From Planctomycetota bacterium (lineage in GTDB: Bacteria > Planctomycetota > Planctomycetia > Gemmatales > Gemmataceae): a DNA stretch of 34,147 bases. Position numbers and translations under genes: made by a program. The notes under the pieces are model-generated. The model was not told the origin of the DNA and ran no database searches. It was given only the letters and a program-made list of their open reading frames with translations. Positions 31,694-34,147 of this stretch are shown piece by piece; position 1 is the first letter of the stretch, and every line of letters begins with the position of its first letter. Where the stretch lies: NCBI GenBank assembly GCA_016872595.1, contig VGZJ01000031.1, positions 1 to 34,147 on the forward strand, read 5' to 3'.

Positions 31694-31966
31694 TCACCCA
31701 CCTGCCACAGCGGGAATCAGCGCCAGAATCACCCCGTCTGTGACCTTCGTGTCCATCTCGTCGAGGTAGCGGATGTCCTCGTCGTTGAGGAACACGTTGA
31801 TGTACGGCCGCAGCTTGCCGTTGTCGAACAGCTTCGCGGTGAGGCCGGGGTGCTGGCGCAGCAGGTCGTCGAGCGCGGCCTTTACGGTGCTGCCGGTCAC
31901 ATCGACTTCCGCCTTGCCGCCGGCCTGATCGCGCATCGGCGTGGGAATCTGAACTTTGATTGCCAT
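31694..31966 (-). CDS. MoaD/ThiS-family sulfur carrier protein with C-terminal Gly-Gly
   Basis: A 90-residue beta-grasp protein: MAIKVQIPTPMRDQAGGKAE, STVKAALDDLLRQHPGL, YINVFLNDEDIRYLD and a final strand ending IPAVAGG. The exposed Gly-Gly is what ThiF/MoeB-type enzymes adenylate before sulfur is added as a thiocarboxylate. No extra residues follow, so no protease is needed to mature it (unlike CysO-type carriers that need Mec+/JAMM processing). ATG 31964-31966 is preceded by GAGGGG. It sits between the threonine-synthase-fold gene and its own paralogue, within the operon that also holds the E1 enzyme. It is unlikely to be the molybdopterin MoaD because no moaE is present. Confidence 0.92.
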   Translation of the reverse strand: MAIKVQIPTPMRDQAGGKAEVDVTGSTVKAALDDLLRQHPGLTAKLFDNGKLRPYINVFLNDEDIRYLDEMDTKVTDGVILALIPAVAGG

Positions 31967-31977
31967 ATGCCCCTCGT

Positions 31978-32050
31978 GGCGAACGGCCGGTGTCAGCCGG
32001 CCGGTGCGTCCGCGTTGCTCCCACCGGCCGGCTGACACCGGCCGTTCGCC
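31978..32050. repeat. 29-bp perfect inverted repeat between thrC-like and moaD-like genes
   Basis: Arms 31978-32006 and 32022-32050 are perfect reverse complements (GGCGAACGGCCGG type). The right arm ends on the first base of the upstream gene's stop codon, and the left arm abuts the ribosome-binding site of the MoaD gene. Confidence 0.95.
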
Positions 32051-33315
32051 TACACCAGCGCCGGTTCCGCCGCGGCTAGCCCCGCGAGCGCGTCGAAGTC
32101 GGCCAGCGCGGGCTTGATCGTCGCGGGTTCGTCCAGCGCCTCGAACACGCAGTCCTGCGTCTTCAGACCGTTGCCGGTCACGCAGATGACGATCTCTTCG
32201 TTGCGCGGGATGCGGCCCTGCTCGATCAGCTTCTTGGCGACCGCGACCGTGGTTCCGCCGGCCGTTTCGCCGAAGATGCCTTCGGTCTTCGCCAGTAGTT
32301 GCATCGCCTCCACGATCTCGGCGTCGGTCACGTCCTCGGCCCAACCGCCGCTGTTCTTGATGAGCTGCGCCGCGAAGTACCCGTCGGCCGGGTCGCCGAT
32401 GGCGAGGCTCTTGCAGATCGTGTTCGGCGTCTTGATCGGCTTGTGCCGCTCGCGATTGCTCTTCACACAGTCCGCGATCGGGTTGCAGCCCGTGGCCTGC
32501 GCGCCGTACATCTTCGTCGTCACCTCTTGATCGACCAACCCCAGCCGGCTCAGTTCGGTGAACGCCTTGTGAATCTTGCCGATGAGCGCGCCGCCGGCCA
32601 TCGGGCAGACGACGTGTTGCGGGAACCGCCAGCCGAGGTCTTCGGCGATCTCGAAACCCACGGTCTTCGAGCCTTCGGCGTAGAACGGGCGCAGGTTCAC
32701 GTTCACGAAGCCCCAGCCGTACTTCATCACGATCTGGGTGCAGAGCCGGTTCACCTGATCGTAGGTGCCGGACACCTTCACGACCTTCGCGCCGTACACC
32801 GCGGTGCCGTAAATCTTCGTCTTCTCAAGGTCCGCGGGGACGAGGATGACGGTGTCGAGGCCGGCGCTCGCGCCGAGCGCCGCGACGCTGTTGGCGAGGT
32901 TCCCGGTGCTGGCGCAGCCGACCATCTTCATGCCCAGCTCGCGCGCCTTCGACAGCGCGACGGACACCACGCGATCCTTGAACGACAGCGTCGGGAAGTT
33001 AACGGCGTCGTTTTTGATCCAGAGGCGCTCGACGCCGAGCGCGTCGGCGAGGCGATCCGCGCGCACGAGCGGCGTGCCACCGACTTGCGGGCCGACGGTC
33101 GGCTCGCCGTCGAGCGGGAGCAGTTCCTTGTACCGCCACATGTTCCGCGGGCGTGCTTGGAACTTGGCGCGGCTCACGGTGGGCTTGATCTTGTCGTAGT
33201 CGTATGCGACTTCGAGCGGCCCGCTGTCATCCGGGCAGAAGAAGTTCGCGGCCTTCGGGTACATCTTGCCGCACACGCGGCACTTCAGACCCAGCACGGC
33301 GTCGTTACTCGGCAC
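32050..33315 (-). CDS. thrC: Threonine-synthase-fold PLP enzyme (fold type II), SAM-riboswitch controlled
   Basis: A 421-residue fold-type II PLP enzyme that best matches threonine synthase, which converts O-phosphohomoserine to threonine. It has an N-terminal zinc-ribbon (LKCRVCGKMYP ... FFCPDD; Cys12, Cys15, Cys27), GGTPLVRADRLADALG, the PLP lysine Lys113 in PTLSFKDRVV, CASTGNLANSVAALGA for phosphate/cofactor binding, and the C-terminal GETAGGTTVAVAKKL and CVTGNGLKTQ. The GTG at 33324 overlaps AGGGG, whereas GTG 33315 lies 8 bases after it, so I use 33315. A SAM-I riboswitch in the leader and the sulfur-carrier genes downstream suggest the true product could be homocysteine (O-phosphohomoserine plus carrier thiocarboxylate). 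Ordinary threonine synthesis remains the default reading. Confidence 0.9.
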   Translation of the reverse strand: MPSNDAVLGLKCRVCGKMYPKAANFFCPDDSGPLEVAYDYDKIKPTVSRAKFQARPRNMWRYKELLPLDGEPTVGPQVGGTPLVRADRLADALGVERLWIKNDAVNFPTLSFKDRVVSVALSKARELGMKMVGCASTGNLANSVAALGASAGLDTVILVPADLEKTKIYGTAVYGAKVVKVSGTYDQVNRLCTQIVMKYGWGFVNVNLRPFYAEGSKTVGFEIAEDLGWRFPQHVVCPMAGGALIGKIHKAFTELSRLGLVDQEVTTKMYGAQATGCNPIADCVKSNRERHKPIKTPNTICKSLAIGDPADGYFAAQLIKNSGGWAEDVTDAEIVEAMQLLAKTEGIFGETAGGTTVAVAKKLIEQGRIPRNEEIVICVTGNGLKTQDCVFEALDEPATIKPALADFDALAGLAAAEPALV

Positions 33316-33323
33316 GGTCGGCA

Positions 33324-33328
33324 CCCCT
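33324..33328 (-). promoter_or_regulatory. Ribosome-binding site that sets the thrC-like start
   Basis: AGGGG on the minus strand, 8 bases before GTG 33315. It overlaps the alternative GTG at 33324, which makes that one unlikely. Confidence 0.65.
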
Positions 33329-33352
33329 GATGGAAAGTGAGCGGTTGCGTTC

Positions 33353-33420
33353 GCGAGCGGCGCGGCGTAAGCCCGCCGGTGCGCTGCGAATAACCGGCGG
33401 GCTTACGCCGCGCCGCTCGC
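33353..33420. repeat. 28-bp perfect inverted repeat in the riboswitch-to-gene spacer
   Basis: Arms 33353-33380 and 33393-33420 are perfect reverse complements sharing the GCGAGCGG...GGCGTAAGCCC words with the recurrent spacer family. It lies between the SAM riboswitch and the thrC-like start, 25 bases before the ribosome-binding site, so it could act as a terminator or as a structural block. Confidence 0.93.
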
Positions 33421-33437
33421 TTCAAACTCAGGTGAGG

Positions 33438-33530
33438 GTTAGCCAGATGTGCCGCCGGGGTCCGGCGGGTGCGGTGAGATAAGCTAACGCCGGGGCCGGT
33501 TTGGGGCCGGCTCCGTGCGAGACCTTATCT
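33438..33530 (-). promoter_or_regulatory. Probable expression platform of the SAM riboswitch
   Basis: After the aptamer the transcript carries a second CTTATCT (33477-33483), able to pair with AGATAAG of the 3' strand of P1. The same segment starts a rival hairpin, GTTAGC (33483-33488) with GCTAAC (33438-33443), around a perfect 7-bp inner stem (33452-33458 / 33462-33468). This gives two exclusive folds, as expected for a switch. There is no T-run after the hairpin, so the output mode is unclear. Confidence 0.55.
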
Positions 33531-33682
33531 TCCCCGGCCATACCCAGCTTCCTGTGAAGCGGGGCGTTTGCCGGGCAGGAGTTAGCACCTGCACCTCGGA
33601 CCCGCGAGATGAATCGCGGGTCGTTCGGCCGGTTGCTGTGGCGTCGTCGGGCCTGGCCCCTCAGCCACTCTGGATAAGATGC
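33523..33682 (-). promoter_or_regulatory. SAM-I (S-box) riboswitch aptamer
   Basis: Read on the minus strand, this stretch shows the conserved S-box segments in order: CTTATCCAGAG (P1 5' strand and junction), GGCTGAGGG (kink-turn), GGCCCGACGA, CAGCAACC, a P3 hairpin with ACCCGCGA/TCGCGGGT arms, GGTGCTAACTCCTGC, a long P4, and GAAGATAAG closing P1 (GATAAG with CTTATC). The ligand is S-adenosylmethionine; binding normally switches off methionine and sulfur genes. It lies about 200 bases before the thrC-like start in the same direction. Confidence 0.95.
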
Positions 33683-33701
33683 TCACCAACTGAGTTGTCA
33701 A
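33672..33701 (-). promoter_or_regulatory. Perfect -35 hexamer directly before the riboswitch
   Basis: TTGACA at 33696-33701 (minus strand) is followed 17-18 bases later by CTTATC/TTATCC, which is also the 5' strand of the riboswitch P1. A start beyond this -10 would cut off P1, so either the real promoter lies further upstream or the start is unusual. Confidence 0.3.
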
Positions 33702-33799
33702 GGCCCGCGCGTGGCGCGCAGCGGGTTAGAAGGAAGGTTACGTCGCGAGCGCGCGCGCGGCAACAGCGGGGACCGGGATTTTCGCTCGCGTGCGACGAT

Positions 33800-34147
33800 T
33801 CACGCCGTCATACGCAGGGCCGGGTTCGAGTTGTTCTCGCTCTTCTTGGCATCATCCGGTGGGAAGATGCGGTCCTTGAACACGAAGAACACCATCCCCA
33901 GCGCGAGGATCAACACGACGACACCGATTATGTTGCGGGTCATCGACGTGCCGGTTTTTTCCTCGTCGTCGTCGTCCTTACGCTTCTTCTTCTTCTTCTT
34001 CTTCGGCTTGTCGTCGTCTTCGTCGTCATCGTCCACCGCGACCGCGGCTTTCTTCTTCTTGGGTTTGTCGTCCTCGTCGTCGTCCTCAACGACGGCCTTC
34101 GCCTTCTTCTTGGGCTTCTTCTCTTCCTCGTCGTCCTCGTCATCGAC
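33800..34147 (-). CDS. Partial protein with Asp/Glu-Lys blocks and C-terminal membrane anchor
   Basis: The frame is open from the window edge to a stop at 33800, giving at least 115 residues; the N-terminus lies outside. It consists of alternating acidic (DDEDDEEE, EDDDEDD, DDDDEDDD) and basic (KKPKKKAK, KPKKKK, KPKKKKKKKRK) blocks, then one membrane helix (NIIGVVVLILALGMVFFVF) and a short polar tail (KDRIFPPDDAKK ... NPALRMTA). The charged part probably faces the cytoplasm as a disordered polyampholyte. Such regions occur in planctomycete membrane proteins with an N-terminal zinc ribbon, but that end is not visible here. An internal GTG at 34036 is not needed as a start. Confidence 0.75.
   Translation of the reverse strand, partial: VDDEDDEEEKKPKKKAKAVVEDDDEDDKPKKKKAAVAVDDDDEDDDKPKKKKKKKRKDDDDEEKTGTSMTRNIIGVVVLILALGMVFFVFKDRIFPPDDAKKSENNSNPALRMTA

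Noticed and set aside
14020-31966. moaC and the MoaD-type gene as one molybdenum cofactor set
   Set aside because: They are 17 kb apart on opposite strands, no moaA, moaE or moeA is present, and the MoaD-type gene lies under a SAM riboswitch with thrC-like and desulfurase genes.
31694-31966. The carrier as ThiS of thiamine synthesis
   Set aside because: No thiG, thiC or thiH is nearby and the leader is a SAM-I riboswitch, not a TPP riboswitch.
1257-33420. The repeated palindromes as a CRISPR array
   Set aside because: Repeats are inverted pairs scattered between genes and lack regular spacing, unique spacers and cas genes.

Overview
The window reads as a piece of a high-GC Gemmata-like planctomycete chromosome (Planctomycetota, probably Gemmataceae). 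This rests on the protein families: a TIGR03000-domain Cys/Gly-rich protein, a TIGR02996-domain protein, the DUF1549/DUF1501/WD40 gene set, a DUF4058-type protein, a Uma2-fold protein and short Pro-rich secreted proteins. Most genes are housekeeping or lineage-typical. No CRISPR array, prophage or complete insertion sequence is visible.

Layout. 1-2.9 kb: a partial zinc-ribbon protein, a membrane sugar transferase, a secreted Cys-containing protein and an NAD-dependent sugar epimerase. 3-9.4 kb: pdxA, an HGSNAT/DUF5009-like membrane protein, a receiver-HATPase regulator, a TIGR03000 protein, holA and an NAD(P)H-hydrate epimerase. 9.6-13 kb: tRNA-Gly(GCC), a tRNA-minihelix-like hairpin, trigger factor and two tandem clpP genes, a protein-quality-control unit. 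13.1-17.8 kb: a lipoprotein, moaC, a polyprenyl diphosphate synthase, a SWIM zinc-finger protein, a single-HKD phospholipase D-like protein and a four-helix membrane protein. 17.9-25.5 kb: a secreted propeller dehydrogenase-like protein, a DUF4058-type protein, a small hypothetical, then DUF1549, DUF1501 and WD40 genes. 25.5-25.9 kb: a terminator, a good promoter and a short stretch with no convincing gene. 25.9-28 kb, minus strand: a TIGR02996 protein and a secreted thioredoxin-like protein.

The most interesting part is the minus-strand series from 33.7 to 28.1 kb. A clear SAM-I (S-box) riboswitch precedes a threonine-synthase-fold PLP enzyme. Then come a MoaD/ThiS-type sulfur carrier ending in Gly-Gly, a second carrier-like protein ending in Ile-Gly-Cys, a small helical protein, a ThiF/MoeB-type E1 enzyme, a Uma2-fold protein and a cysteine desulfurase-like enzyme. 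SAM control points to methionine rather than threonine, thiamine or molybdopterin. I infer a protein-thiocarboxylate route in which sulfur moves from cysteine, through the desulfurase and E1, onto the carrier, and then into homocysteine on the threonine-synthase-like enzyme, perhaps from O-phosphohomoserine. This resembles in principle the HcyS system of Wolinella and CysO/CysM of Mycobacterium, but with a different PLP enzyme and an extra carrier-like protein.

A second theme is the spacers. Many gene boundaries carry a long, often perfect inverted repeat (24-43 bp arms) whose sequence is specific to that locus. One family, GAACAGGGGGCTTACGCC-like, recurs and also occurs in frame inside the phospholipase D-like gene.
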